From: Vibrio sp. 10N.261.45.E2
Lineage (GTDB): Bacteria > Pseudomonadota > Gammaproteobacteria > Enterobacterales > Vibrionaceae
DNA: 64,000 nucleotides
Reading direction: 5' to 3'
NCBI RefSeq assembly: GCF_002875705.1
Contig: NZ_MCZZ01000069.1
Location: 26,448-90,447, forward strand
Numbering within the stretch: position 1 is the stretch's first letter; each line of letters begins with the position of its first letter. The translations under genes were made by a program, and so were the position numbers. The notes below the pieces were generated by a model that saw nothing but the letters and a program-made list of their open reading frames with translations, was not told the DNA's origin and did no database searches. Positions 31,221 to 40,698 of this stretch are shown in pieces.

Positions 31221-32738
31221 ATGAGTTTGGCTCATGAATTAAGAGTATTAGAGTTAGAATCTCAAGTTGAGCTGCTAGAGCGCTTACAGCTTTTGACTAA
31301 CTTTGGTTCAAACCTTGTGACGGTTGCTGGCAAAGCTGGCTCTGGTCGATCTTGGTTGGCTCAGCGTTATCTTGAAGCATGGTCGACAGAAAAAAATCAG
31401 TGTTTACTGCTTTGTCATCCAAGCCAAGACGATCAACAACGCCGCGCGCTTATTCTTAGCCAAATTGTTTCTGACCCGCTATTTAATCAACATGATTCTT
31501 TATCAGATAGCCTGACAAGGTTACTGGATGGGGAGCCGTGTAATGTGGTTATCGTTGTTGATGATGCCCACCGACTCTCTGAGCTATTGGTATCCGAACT
31601 ATGGATGTTGGTACTGGAAGCTCAATCAAACCCTCAATGGACGATCAATATCGTTCTCTTCTCGGATACTGGTCACTTAGACACGCTATTAACACGTCTG
31701 AGTTACGGCCAACAACACAAGCCTATCGATCTCGAGATCGATGATCTTTCGCAGCCAGAAGCTGAACATTTCTTTGAATCACTGGTGATTCGATATGTTG
31801 ATGATGAGTCTGAAACTCGCGTGCGAAGTGCGTTTAATAAAGCGCAACCTCTGCCTGGTGAGTTAATGGCTTTAGGAGAATTGAAAGTGGAAAAAAGGAT
31901 TATTATTCGCTCAATTATTGGCTCACCCATCAATATCGCGATTGTGGTGGCCTTGTTGTTGGTTTTAATTGGTGGTGGCTATTGGTGGATGTTCAGTCAA
32001 CCAACCCCCGACGATAAAGCGCAGTCTCTTATTGCTCCGATTGAGCAGACAGCGATTCCGACTTTTGACGTGGAAAGCGGTGCTGAGCAAACTGGCGTCG
32101 ATGGTATGGTAGATTCTGAAGCCGAAGCCGACATGAGTTACCAAGGTGCCGATGATGACAGTTCGTCTCTGCCACCGACAGTCGTTGAAGAGACAGCCAG
32201 TGTTGGTGAAGTCGAGCAAGATCAACAGCGTGTCGTTATCACCTCTGATGTGGTTGATGCCCTGCTTGATGATAAACCTGAAAGCGCCAATACCAGTGCG
32301 ATTGATGCTGCTGTTGAAGAAAACACAGGTGCCGAGGTTAGTTCACAATCAGATGCGGAAAAAGTGGAGTTACAGCCTTCAGCTGATGAAGCAGCAGACT
32401 TAACACAGCCCACGCCACCAACTAAGAAAATCACTTTCTCATTTTCTCGCGAAGAGCTGCAAGCTATCTCACCGCGAGCTTATACCCTGCAGTTGAGTAC
32501 GATGACCTCATTGGAAGACGTACAATCTTTCATTGAAGAATATGACCTTGAGAACAAGGTTCGTATTTACCCAACACTTCGCAACGACACCAAGTGGTTT
32601 ATTATTACTTATCAAGATTACCCAACGATTCAAGTGGCGAGAGACGCGGTAAGTGCGTTATCAAAACCACTTCAACAGTTGGAACCTTGGGCAAAATCGA
32701 TGAATCAAGTGCATCGAGAGATAGAACGTGCGAAATAA
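31221..32738 (+). CDS. damX: Cell-division SPOR-domain protein DamX
   Basis: Inner-membrane protein recruited to the septum through its SPOR domain, which binds denuded glycan. It has 505 residues. An N-terminal AAA-like region has a P-loop GKAGSGRS (37-44), in which Arg replaces the usual Walker A Lys, and a Walker B-like VVIVVDD (109-115). A transmembrane segment lies at about 233-258. A long acidic, low-complexity linker (about 262-410) leads to the SPOR domain (about 418-500, YTLQLSTMTSLEDVQSFI). Between aroB and dam, the usual order. Confidence 0.92.
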   Translation: MSLAHELRVLELESQVELLERLQLLTNFGSNLVTVAGKAGSGRSWLAQRYLEAWSTEKNQCLLLCHPSQDDQQRRALILSQIVSDPLFNQHDSLSDSLTRLLDGEPCNVVIVVDDAHRLSELLVSELWMLVLEAQSNPQWTINIVLFSDTGHLDTLLTRLSYGQQHKPIDLEIDDLSQPEAEHFFESLVIRYVDDESETRVRSAFNKAQPLPGELMALGELKVEKRIIIRSIIGSPINIAIVVALLLVLIGGGYWWMFSQPTPDDKAQSLIAPIEQTAIPTFDVESGAEQTGVDGMVDSEAEADMSYQGADDDSSSLPPTVVEETASVGEVEQDQQRVVITSDVVDALLDDKPESANTSAIDAAVEENTGAEVSSQSDAEKVELQPSADEAADLTQPTPPTKKITFSFSREELQAISPRAYTLQLSTMTSLEDVQSFIEEYDLENKVRIYPTLRNDTKWFIITYQDYPTIQVARDAVSALSKPLQQLEPWAKSMNQVHREIERAK

Positions 32739-32807
32739 CCCTGAGCTTAGCCTCAAAATATGTTACATTCCGCAGCCTTATTTTTGAGTTGATAGATAGA
32801 GCAGTAA

Positions 32808-33653
32808 ATGAAAAAGCAGCGTGCCTTTCTAAAATGGGCTGGTGGTAAATATGGCCTAGTTGAAGACATCCAACGTCACCTGCCACCTGCTCGTAAATTG
32901 GTAGAACCGTTTGTTGGTGCCGGCTCAGTATTCCTGAATACTGACTTTGAACAGTACCTGCTTGCAGATATCAATCCTGATCTTATCAACCTGTACAACC
33001 TACTTAAAACCGATCCTGAGACCTATATCTCGGAAGCGAAGCGCTGGTTCTGTCCTGAGAACAACCGTAAAGAAGCGTTCTTAGATATTCGCGCTGAGTT
33101 CAATGGTACAGACAACGTCATGTATCGTTCGTTGGCTTTCTTGTATATGAACCGATTTGGCTTCAATGGCCTATGTCGTTACAACAAGAAGGGCGGTTTT
33201 AACGTTCCATTTGGTTCTTATAAAAAACCTTACTTCCCAGAAGCTGAGCTGGAGTTTTTTGCCGAGAAAGCGAAAAAGGCCACCTTCGTCTGTGAGGGAT
33301 ACCATGAAACCTTTAGCCGCGCGCGCAAAGGCTGCGTGGTTTACTGTGATCCTCCGTACGCACCGCTATCGAATACCGCTAACTTTACCTCTTATGCAGG
33401 TAATGGCTTTAGCTTAGATGACCAAGCTGCACTGGCGGATGTTGCTGAAAAAGCAGCAATGGAACGCGGTATCCCTGTTTTGATTTCAAACCACGATACG
33501 ACACTAACGCGTCGCTTATATCATGGTGCGGAGTTGAACGTGGTGAAGGTAAAACGCACTATCAGCCGCAATGGCGCTGGGCGTAATAAAGTTGATGAGC
33601 TACTGGCGCTTTTCCATAAAGAGAAAAACCAGCAGCACGCATCAGCAGAGTAG
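32808..33653 (+). CDS. dam: DNA adenine methylase (GATC)
   Basis: Methylates adenine in GATC, serving mismatch repair, replication timing and gene control; in Vibrio it is required for chromosome II replication. It has 281 residues. AdoMet-binding KWAGGK (9-14) and FVGAGSVF (35-42), plus the catalytic motif IV DPPY (181-184), are those of alpha-type Dam enzymes. It follows damX by 69 bp and precedes rpe by about 200 bp. Confidence 0.97.
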   Translation: MKKQRAFLKWAGGKYGLVEDIQRHLPPARKLVEPFVGAGSVFLNTDFEQYLLADINPDLINLYNLLKTDPETYISEAKRWFCPENNRKEAFLDIRAEFNGTDNVMYRSLAFLYMNRFGFNGLCRYNKKGGFNVPFGSYKKPYFPEAELEFFAEKAKKATFVCEGYHETFSRARKGCVVYCDPPYAPLSNTANFTSYAGNGFSLDDQAALADVAEKAAMERGIPVLISNHDTTLTRRLYHGAELNVVKVKRTISRNGAGRNKVDELLALFHKEKNQQHASAE

Positions 33654-33857
33654 TAATGGTCAGAATATCCACCAAACTCATTAAATTGAGTGACCAGCGG
33701 ATACTTTCTTAAACTAATCTTTCGAACTGCTAGGATCTGCTTAGGTGCTTAGGTAGAATTGCACACCAAATAGTCTTGGGATTGAGTCTTGTATTTGCGT
33801 ATGAGATATCACCAAGGCGGTGACATTCGCAATTTACTTACTCTTAAGAGGTTTGGT

Positions 33858-34532
33858 ATGAAAGATTTTCTAATCGCTCCATCGATTTTGTCTGCAGATT
33901 TTGCTCGTCTTGGTGAAGACGTAGAAAAAGTACTCGCAGCTGGTGCTGATGTTGTGCACTTCGATGTGATGGACAACCACTACGTACCTAACCTGACTTT
34001 TGGCGCGCCTATCTGTAAAGCGCTGCGCGACTACGGCATTACTGCTCCTATCGATGTTCACCTAATGGTTAAGCCAGTTGACAGCATTGTGCCTGAGTTT
34101 GCAAAAGCTGGCGCATCAATGATTACCTTCCATGTTGAAGCATCGGAACACATTGACCGCACTCTACAACTGATCAAAGAACACGGCTGTAAAGCGGGTG
34201 TAGTTCTTAACCCAGCAACGCCTCTGTCTTGCCTAGATTACATTATGGATAAAGTAGACATGATTCTACTGATGTCTGTGAACCCTGGCTTCGGCGGTCA
34301 ATCATTCATTCCTCACACGCTAGATAAGCTGCGTGCTGTTCGTAAGCTGATTGATGAGTCAGGCCGTGACATTCGCCTTGAGATTGATGGCGGCGTGAAG
34401 GTGGATAACATCCGTGAAATCGCAGAAGCGGGTGCAGATATGTTCGTTGCGGGTTCTGCTATCTTCAATCAACCGGATTACAAAGAAGTGATTGATGAGA
34501 TGCGTGCAGAGCTTGCAAAAGTAAACGCATAA
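33858..34532 (+). CDS. rpe: Ribulose-phosphate 3-epimerase
   Basis: Interconverts ribulose 5-phosphate and xylulose 5-phosphate. It has 224 residues, TIM barrel. [15 protein letters not shown] at the N terminus, [16 protein letters not shown] with metal ligands His and Asp, and [10 protein letters not shown] are conserved. The ATG at 33858 has an AAGAGG site and begins at the family start; an upstream in-frame ATG at 33789 is not supported. A terminator follows. Confidence 0.96.
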   Translation: MKDFLIAPSILSADFARLGEDVEKVLAAGADVVHFDVMDNHYVPNLTFGAPICKALRDYGITAPIDVHLMVKPVDSIVPEFAKAGASMITFHVEASEHIDRTLQLIKEHGCKAGVVLNPATPLSCLDYIMDKVDMILLMSVNPGFGGQSFIPHTLDKLRAVRKLIDESGRDIRLEIDGGVKVDNIREIAEAGADMFVAGSAIFNQPDYKEVIDEMRAELAKVNA

Positions 34533-34559
34533 TCGTAAAACTACAGATAGATTGAATAT

Positions 34560-34585
34560 TAAGGGGCTCATTGGCCCCTTTTTTA
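34560..34585 (+). terminator. Rho-independent terminator downstream of rpe
   Basis: AAGGGGC pairs with GCCCCTT and T6 follows. It lies between rpe and gph, so gph may be partly uncoupled from the upstream genes. Confidence 0.8.
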
Positions 34586-34634
34586 CGTCTTATCGCTCAA
34601 CTCATAAGACGAACATAATAAATAGGAAAGTAAG

Positions 34635-35321
34635 ATGTCATTAAGCTCAATAAAACTGATCGCCTTTGATTTGGATGGAACCTTGTTAGATAGCGTGCCT
34701 GATTTGGCCGTTGCCGCTGACCAAGCTTGTCAGGCGTTGGGCTTCCCTTCAGTGAGCGAAGAACAAGCTCGCGACTACGTAGGTAATGGTGCTGATGTGC
34801 TTATCGGGCGTTCACTCAGCCGTAACCTGACAGTTGACCCAAGCCTTGAGCCAGAGCTACTGAAAAAGGCGCGTATCCTGTTTGATGATTTCTACGAGCA
34901 GGGCGGTCACAAGCTGAGCCACCTTTACCCATCAGTAAAAGAGACGCTGGCAGAGTTGTACAAAGCGGGCTTTACTATGGCATTGGTAACTAACAAGCCA
35001 TCGAAATTTGTACCCGACGTTCTAGCGCAACACGGTATCGATAAGTACTTTGTTGATGTTTTGGGCGGCGACTCTTTCCCAGAGAAGAAACCGAATCCAG
35101 TCGCACTGAATTGGTTGCTAGAAAAGCACAACGTTAAAGCGGAAGAGATGTTGATGGTTGGTGATTCAAGCAACGACATTAAAGCGGCTAAGAATGCGGG
35201 TTGTCATTCGTTTGGTCTGACTTACGGCTACAATCACGGTGAGCCAATTTCAGCATCAAACCCTGACTATGTGGCGGATAACGTCGCGCAATTACTAGAT
35301 GTCGTTCTAGTTTCAGCATAA
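34635..35321 (+). CDS. gph: Phosphoglycolate phosphatase
   Basis: HAD-superfamily phosphatase that removes 2-phosphoglycolate, for example from repair of damaged DNA ends. It has 228 residues. Nucleophile D12 and general acid D14 lie in FDLDGTLLDS; motif II is VTNKP; motif III/IV are KKPNP and VGDSSNDIKAAKNAG. GGAAAG precedes the ATG. A member of the dam-rpe-gph-trpS run. Confidence 0.95.
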   Translation: MSLSSIKLIAFDLDGTLLDSVPDLAVAADQACQALGFPSVSEEQARDYVGNGADVLIGRSLSRNLTVDPSLEPELLKKARILFDDFYEQGGHKLSHLYPSVKETLAELYKAGFTMALVTNKPSKFVPDVLAQHGIDKYFVDVLGGDSFPEKKPNPVALNWLLEKHNVKAEEMLMVGDSSNDIKAAKNAGCHSFGLTYGYNHGEPISASNPDYVADNVAQLLDVVLVSA

Positions 35322-35379
35322 AGCGTACAAAAGTTAGCTAACCCACTAGCAAAATACTTATCAATGAGTACACTGGATG

Positions 35380-35410
35380 AGCCGCGCAGAAAGAGCTGTG
35401 CGGCTTTTCT
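35380..35410 (+). terminator. Rho-independent terminator downstream of gph
   Basis: AGCCGCGCAG (35380-35389) pairs with CTGTGCGGCT (35396-35405; one G-T pair), followed by T4. Confidence 0.8.
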
Positions 35411-35472
35411 ATATTTAAGTTAAGAAGCTAAGCGTTCAATAAACTTAGCGAATAAGCAAAGGAATTAAAACC

Positions 35473-36489
35473 ATGAGCAAGCCCATCGTATTGAGTGGTG
35501 TTCAACCATCTGGTGAACTAAGTATCGGTAACTACTTGGGTGCTCTACGTCAATGGCAACAGATGCAAGATGATTACGATTGCCAATACTGTGTTGTAGA
35601 CCTTCACGCAATTACGGTTCGCCAAGATCCGAAAGCACTGCATGAAGCGACTCTAGACGCACTAGCAATCTGTCTTGCTGTCGGTGTTGATCCAAAGAAG
35701 AGCACGCTATTTGTTCAGTCACACGTACCAGAGCATGCTCAACTTGGTTGGCTTCTTAACTGTTACACGCAAATGGGTGAACTGAGCCGTATGACTCAGT
35801 TTAAAGATAAGTCTGCACGTCACTCAAACGACGTAAACGTAGGCCTATACGACTACCCAGTGTTGATGGCTGCAGACATCCTGCTTTACGGTGCTCACCA
35901 AGTGCCAGTAGGTAGCGACCAGAAACAACACCTAGAGCTAGCGCGTGATATCGCAACTCGTTTCAACAACATCTACGGTCCTGAAACGCCAATCTTCCAA
36001 GTGCCAGAACCTTACATTCCAACAGTGAATGCACGTGTAATGAGCCTGCAAGATGCGACTAAGAAGATGTCTAAGTCGGATGATAACCGTAAGAACGTGA
36101 TTACTCTGTTAGAAGAGCCTAAGTCGATCATCAAGAAGATCAACAAAGCGCAAACGGATGCAGAAACACCGCCACGTATTGCTCACGACTGGGAAAACAA
36201 AGCGGGTATCTCTAACCTAATGGGTCTTTACTCAGCAGCGACAGGTAAAACGTTTGAAGAGATCGAAGCGCAATACCAAGGTGTTGAGATGTACGGTCCA
36301 TTCAAGAAAGATGTAGGCGCAGCATTAGTTGAGATGCTTGAGCCGATTCAAGCTGAATACCACCGTATCCGTGCTGACCGTGCTTACATGGATACAGTAA
36401 TGAAAGCGGGTGCTGAAAAAGCGTCTGAGCGTGCTGCAGTAACACTGAAAAAAGCATACGAAGCAGTAGGTTTTGTTACTCGCCCATAG
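35473..36489 (+). CDS. trpS: Tryptophanyl-tRNA synthetase
   Basis: Charges tRNA-Trp. It has 338 residues, class I fold. The HIGH-like motif is SIGN (17-20) within [12 protein letters not shown], and the KMSKS loop is at 198-202. AAAGGAAT precedes the ATG. Last gene of the aroK-to-trpS run, closed by a strong terminator. Confidence 0.97.
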   Translation: MSKPIVLSGVQPSGELSIGNYLGALRQWQQMQDDYDCQYCVVDLHAITVRQDPKALHEATLDALAICLAVGVDPKKSTLFVQSHVPEHAQLGWLLNCYTQMGELSRMTQFKDKSARHSNDVNVGLYDYPVLMAADILLYGAHQVPVGSDQKQHLELARDIATRFNNIYGPETPIFQVPEPYIPTVNARVMSLQDATKKMSKSDDNRKNVITLLEEPKSIIKKINKAQTDAETPPRIAHDWENKAGISNLMGLYSAATGKTFEEIEAQYQGVEMYGPFKKDVGAALVEMLEPIQAEYHRIRADRAYMDTVMKAGAEKASERAAVTLKKAYEAVGFVTRP

Positions 36490-36519
36490 GGTGAACTAAC
36501 ACGACTCGCTTGAAAATTT

Positions 36520-36558
36520 GAGCCCAAAGTAGCTTTTGTTTACTTTGGGCTTTTTAAT
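36520..36558 (+). terminator. Rho-independent terminator of trpS
   Basis: AGCCCAAAGTA pairs with TACTTTGGGCT around GCTTTTGTT, followed by T5. Confidence 0.9.
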
Positions 36559-36773
36559 GCCCATTCCATTTACCTTCCTCGAACCCCCTTGTTTGAATTG
36601 ATAATTTACGCAGTATCTGACTAGCATATCCATCATATTAATGCTGTGCAGGTGATCTTATTTAGCACTTCTGAACTTTATAAATTCATACTCATTTCTA
36701 TATATGTTGGAAATATATAACGTGCCAAACAATTGATGATTCCAAAGTGATAAGTTCCTCATTTTCTTGCCAA
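36559..36773. other. AT-rich trpS-xds intergenic DNA, no gene seen
   Basis: Nothing coding is convincing here. A 65-codon minus-strand frame at 36658-36855 has no ribosome site and an unremarkable composition. The 3' part of the gap (from 36774) holds the candidate Pho box and xds promoter. Confidence 0.7.
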
Positions 36774-36795
36774 CTGACTTATTCCTTTCATAAAT
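36774..36795 (+). promoter_or_regulatory. Candidate PhoB box upstream of xds
   Basis: Two adjoining 11-bp units, CTGACTTATTC and CTTTCATAAAT, each resemble the Pho box half CTGTCATAWAW. They lie about 80 nt before the xds start. PhoB control of xds is reported in V. cholerae as far as I recall; the site is inferred by eye. Confidence 0.45.
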
Positions 36796-36873
36796 AAACC
36801 TGATAGTTACCACAAAATACATGACTGCCCATAGATGGCAGTGACTATAAATCAATGAACTCAGGTGAAACGG

Positions 36874-39468
36874 ATGGCTCTTTTACACAAACCTTCATTG
36901 CTAGCAGTGGCAATTGGTAGCTTGTTAACCACAAGCGCACACGCTGATTTGTTTATTTCACAATATGTGGAAGGCGGCAGCTACAACAAAGCGGTTGAGA
37001 TCGCCAATAACGGCGATAGCAGCATTAACTTAGATGGTTACTCACTGGCGAAGTCTGCCAATGGCAATGGATCATGGGGCGCCACTTTACCTTTAGATGG
37101 CCACGTTTTAGCGCCCGGTGAGGTGCTTGTTGTTGCTCATACCAGTGCTAGTGATGAGATTAAGGCGGTCTCTGACATTCTAAATGCTTCATTGGCTAAT
37201 CATAATGGTGACGACCCGCTAGCTATCTTGAATGCAGATGGTTCGGTGCATGATGTTGTTGGTTTGATGGGCGATGTGGACTGGGGCAAAGATGTTACTT
37301 TGGTTCGTGCGACACAAACACCTTCTGCGACGTTTGATGCTTCACAGTGGGTATCGCTACCAAAAGACAGTATTGAAGGGCTAGGTTCACTAGACAGTGT
37401 TGAGCTGCCAGAAGCCTTTATTTGTACAGAAGATGGCTCAGACCCGGTATTTACCACCATTCAAGAGATCCAAGGCGAGGGTGCAACATCACCGTTCATC
37501 GATGGCTACCCGTACATCACCGACGATGAATACTTCGTAAAAGGTGTGGTTAGCACAGTGACAACAGGCCTAACCAAAGGCTTCTATCTGCAAGCCCTTG
37601 AGGATGATTTCAACTCGAGTACTTCTGAAGGCCTATTTGTTCATACCAATCAATCTAGCTCAGAATTAGCTGCAGGCGATGTGGTGTGTGTGAAAGGTAA
37701 GGTTCAAGAATACTACAGCCACACTCAGCTTAAAGTTGAAAACAACCAGTGGCTAAAACAAGGCGAACAACAAGCACCTGAAGCGACGGCAATTGAAGCG
37801 CTAGACAGTGATGAGAACTTCGCAGCAACACTTGAACGCTATGAAGGCATGTTGGTGAAAACAACCGAAGCGCTTGATATGCGTGTCACGCGTACCTTTG
37901 GTTATGACTACGCAGGTCGTCGTAACAACATGGTATTGGCACATGAGCGTATTAACATGCAGCCGAACCAGCTCTTCGCAGCAGGTTCTGACGAAGCGAA
38001 GCAACAAACGGAAGACAACGCTGATCGTCGTCTTTTCGTAGAAACGGATCAAAAAGCAGGGGACGGACAAGTACCTTTCTATCCAGACTTTGGCCGCACT
38101 GATATCGATCAAGATGGCTCAACAGAAGATTACATCCGTATCGATGAAACCATTGTTGGTCTAGAAGGTGTGTTGACTTACAGCTACGGTGAGTACCGTT
38201 TAATTGCGACTAACCAGATCTCGGCTGAGAACTTTGTACGTAACGACCCACGTACCGACAAACCAGATATGGATGAAGGCGACCTACGTATCGCGACCTT
38301 CAATGTACTGAACTACTTCAACTCTCCATTTGGCGGTGATGCGAACCAGCATGGCAACAACCGTGGTGCGAACAGCATCACTGAATTTGAGATGCAGCAA
38401 GAGAAGATTGTGAACGCGATTCTTCGTCTAGACGCCGACATTATTGGTTTGATGGAGATAGAGAACAACGGTTTTGGTGAAGGCTCTGCCATTCAACAAC
38501 TTGTAAACCAACTGAATGATCGCATTGAGAGTAAGAAAGACCGTTATACCTTTGTGGCTGTCGACTCGAACGAAGATGGCGTAACCGATGAGATGGATTC
38601 GATTGGTACCGACGTAATCACAACCGGTGTTATCTACCGTAAGAAGGTCGTGAAGCTTAAAGACAGCCGCGTTATCGCTATGCCAAGCCAGCAAGCACCA
38701 GAGGTGTTAGACGATTCAGGTAAGGTAATTGAAGACGGTAAGAACTACCAGCGTGACTCATTGGCGCCAACCTTTAAAGTTAAGGGCACCAAAGAGAAAC
38801 TCACCGTAGCGATTAATCACTTTAAATCGAAAGGCTCTAAGTGTTGGGAAGATGCAGCACCGGTAGAGCAAGGCGGTCAAGGTGGTGTTGATGCTGATAA
38901 GCAAGGTTCATGTGAGAACTTCCGCGTAGCTGCGGCAGTTGCACTGGGTGAAGCGCTTGATGGCATCAAAGGCCATAAAGTGATTCTGGGTGACATGAAC
39001 TCGTACGGCATGGAAGATCCAATGCTGGTACTAACAGATTACTCTGAAGAGAAATACGGTAAGCAAATCAAAGCAGCTCGTAACACTTACATTGATGGTG
39101 TTGAGCAATTTGGTGATAGCGGTGCGGTGATTACTAAGAACTACGGTTACATTAATGCAGTGGCTCAAAAGCACCCTGACAGCTGGAGTTACTCATACAA
39201 TGACGAAGTGGGCGCACTGGATCACCTGTTGATTAGCGACAGCCTGAAAGACATGGTGGTGGATGCAACTGACTGGCACATTAATGGTGGTGAATCGACG
39301 TTGTTTGACTACAACGAAGAGTACAAAGGCGATCTGCCTAAGTACCAAGATCACTTCCGTTCATCGGATCATGATCCTGCTGTTCTTGAACTGCGAGTAG
39401 GTGGTTCATTTGGCTTCGGTGCACTGATGTCATTGTTTGGCTTAGCAATGTGGCGTCGTCGCAAGTAG
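36874..39468 (+). CDS. xds: Secreted extracellular nuclease Xds (ExeM/NucH type)
   Basis: Extracellular DNase that degrades environmental DNA for nutrients and biofilm turnover. It has 864 residues. A signal peptide ends near SAHA; then come a lamin-tail-like domain (about 25-150), an OB-fold region (about 205-300), and an endonuclease/exonuclease/phosphatase domain (from about 470) with ATFNVLNYF, LMEIENNG, INHFKSKG, LGDMNSYG and SSDHDPAVLE. The C terminus is a GlyGly-CTERM tail: VGGSFGFG, a hydrophobic helix, then WRRRK, the signal processed by rhombosortase. Two starts are possible: GTG at 36865 or ATG at 36874; the latter has AGG 8 nt upstream. Confidence 0.92.
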   Translation: MALLHKPSLLAVAIGSLLTTSAHADLFISQYVEGGSYNKAVEIANNGDSSINLDGYSLAKSANGNGSWGATLPLDGHVLAPGEVLVVAHTSASDEIKAVSDILNASLANHNGDDPLAILNADGSVHDVVGLMGDVDWGKDVTLVRATQTPSATFDASQWVSLPKDSIEGLGSLDSVELPEAFICTEDGSDPVFTTIQEIQGEGATSPFIDGYPYITDDEYFVKGVVSTVTTGLTKGFYLQALEDDFNSSTSEGLFVHTNQSSSELAAGDVVCVKGKVQEYYSHTQLKVENNQWLKQGEQQAPEATAIEALDSDENFAATLERYEGMLVKTTEALDMRVTRTFGYDYAGRRNNMVLAHERINMQPNQLFAAGSDEAKQQTEDNADRRLFVETDQKAGDGQVPFYPDFGRTDIDQDGSTEDYIRIDETIVGLEGVLTYSYGEYRLIATNQISAENFVRNDPRTDKPDMDEGDLRIATFNVLNYFNSPFGGDANQHGNNRGANSITEFEMQQEKIVNAILRLDADIIGLMEIENNGFGEGSAIQQLVNQLNDRIESKKDRYTFVAVDSNEDGVTDEMDSIGTDVITTGVIYRKKVVKLKDSRVIAMPSQQAPEVLDDSGKVIEDGKNYQRDSLAPTFKVKGTKEKLTVAINHFKSKGSKCWEDAAPVEQGGQGGVDADKQGSCENFRVAAAVALGEALDGIKGHKVILGDMNSYGMEDPMLVLTDYSEEKYGKQIKAARNTYIDGVEQFGDSGAVITKNYGYINAVAQKHPDSWSYSYNDEVGALDHLLISDSLKDMVVDATDWHINGGESTLFDYNEEYKGDLPKYQDHFRSSDHDPAVLELRVGGSFGFGALMSLFGLAMWRRRK

Positions 39469-39527
39469 CGACATCGTTAACTGCGCAAGCCAGCTGATAC
39501 AGGTAACTGAAAGTTATCTGTAAACAA

Positions 39528-39555
39528 TTAAGGTCAACTTAGGTTGGCCTTAATT
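39528..39555 (+). terminator. Stem-loop after xds
   Basis: ATTAAGGTCAAC pairs with GTTGGCCTTAAT (12 bp with one G-T pair) around TTAG. The T tract is weak, so termination may be partial. Confidence 0.6.
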
Positions 39556-39655
39556 ATTGGCGAAATGCAGTTTCCACTTGCCTTTCGCCAAGGGTATTGC
39601 ACAATACCGCCCCTATATCCCCAATCCTTTAGTATTTAGCAAACGATTTCGACCC

Positions 39656-40234
39656 ATGTTACTTATCATCGATAACTACGACTCCTTTACCTATAACTTG
39701 TATCAGTATTTCTGTGAGTTAGGGGTAACTGTAAAAGTTGTTCGCAACGATGAGATTGATATTGCGAGAATTGAAGCGCTGAATCCTAGTCATCTTGTTA
39801 TCTCGCCGGGTCCCTGTACGCCCAATGATGCGGGAATCTCGCTACAGGTGATTGAACACTTTGTTGGTAAGCTGCCGATCTTAGGTGTGTGTCTTGGTCA
39901 CCAAGCCATTGCTCAAGTTTTTGGTGGTGAAGTGGTGAGAGCCAGACAAGTGATGCACGGTAAAACCTCTCCAATCCGTCATAACGGCAAGAGTGTTTTT
40001 AAAGGATTGAATAACCCGTTGACTGTGACGCGTTACCATTCTTTAGTCGTGAAAAACGGCACATTACCAGACTGCTTTGAGCTCACATCTTGGACAGAAT
40101 TTGAAGATGGAAGCATGGATGAGATCATGGGTTATCAACACAAAACCTTGCCAATTGATGCCGTTCAATTCCACCCTGAATCGATTAAAACAGAGCAAGG
40201 ACACCAGCTTCTCGCTAACTTCCTAGCTCGCTAA
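39656..40234 (+). CDS. pabA: Aminodeoxychorismate synthase, glutamine amidotransferase subunit
   Basis: Glutaminase that delivers ammonia to PabB for p-aminobenzoate (folate) synthesis. It has 192 residues. Triad: C79 in GVCLGHQ, H173 and E175 in HPES. The ATG at 39656 ([14 protein letters not shown]) is the family start; upstream in-frame ATG at 39557 would add 33 unrelated residues. PabA and the anthranilate synthase subunit TrpG are closely related; the absence of other trp genes and the position next to argD/astC favour PabA. Confidence 0.88.
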   Translation: MLLIIDNYDSFTYNLYQYFCELGVTVKVVRNDEIDIARIEALNPSHLVISPGPCTPNDAGISLQVIEHFVGKLPILGVCLGHQAIAQVFGGEVVRARQVMHGKTSPIRHNGKSVFKGLNNPLTVTRYHSLVVKNGTLPDCFELTSWTEFEDGSMDEIMGYQHKTLPIDAVQFHPESIKTEQGHQLLANFLAR

Positions 40235-40698
40235 GTGTTTAAATTTGACCCTTTCTCAGCCTAAATCAGCCAGTCAAAGATGTCAGCCCATTCGTTAAGC
40301 GTTTAAATTCGGGCTTTACGCGCCTCTCTCCCTCTGACGCCGATCACTTTTTATAACATTTCTCTCTCGCTTCGCTAAGTTTTTAGCCTATGCAAAATTA
40401 TTCGCGTTATTTCCTCTCGAACCCTAGATACCGCAATACCAGTAAGGCTTTGCTGTTGCTAGCTGTACGTTTAGGTAAAAAAAGCTTCATAAAACAGATT
40501 GATTGATGCATAAATAGTCATAGGTAGTGACGTTTAGCTGGTTGTAAGGGATAGCTAAAGAATAATCTACTATTGAAAAGGTTAATTAAATGTAAATATA
40601 ATGCTGCAGCGGGATTATGGCGAGACAAAATATCTTTGTCTCACTTATGAACCATTACGCTTATTTGCGAAGCTTGCGGTATCGAGAAGGAATGTACG
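40235..40698. promoter_or_regulatory. Long argD/astC upstream region with ArgR-like box and leader hairpin
   Basis: No gene is seen in these 464 bases. The core TGCATAAATAGTCA (40507-40520) matches the ARG box core TGAAT-N4-ATTCA at 8 of 10 specified positions, suggesting arginine-dependent control of argD. Closer to the gene, GAGACAAA (40622-40629) and TTTGTCTC (40635-40642) form an 8-bp hairpin about 60 nt before the start, probably in the leader. Confidence 0.5.

Noticed and set aside
36658..36855. 65-codon minus-strand frame in the trpS-xds gap
   Set aside because: No ribosome site, AT-driven composition, overlaps the likely xds promoter and Pho-like box.
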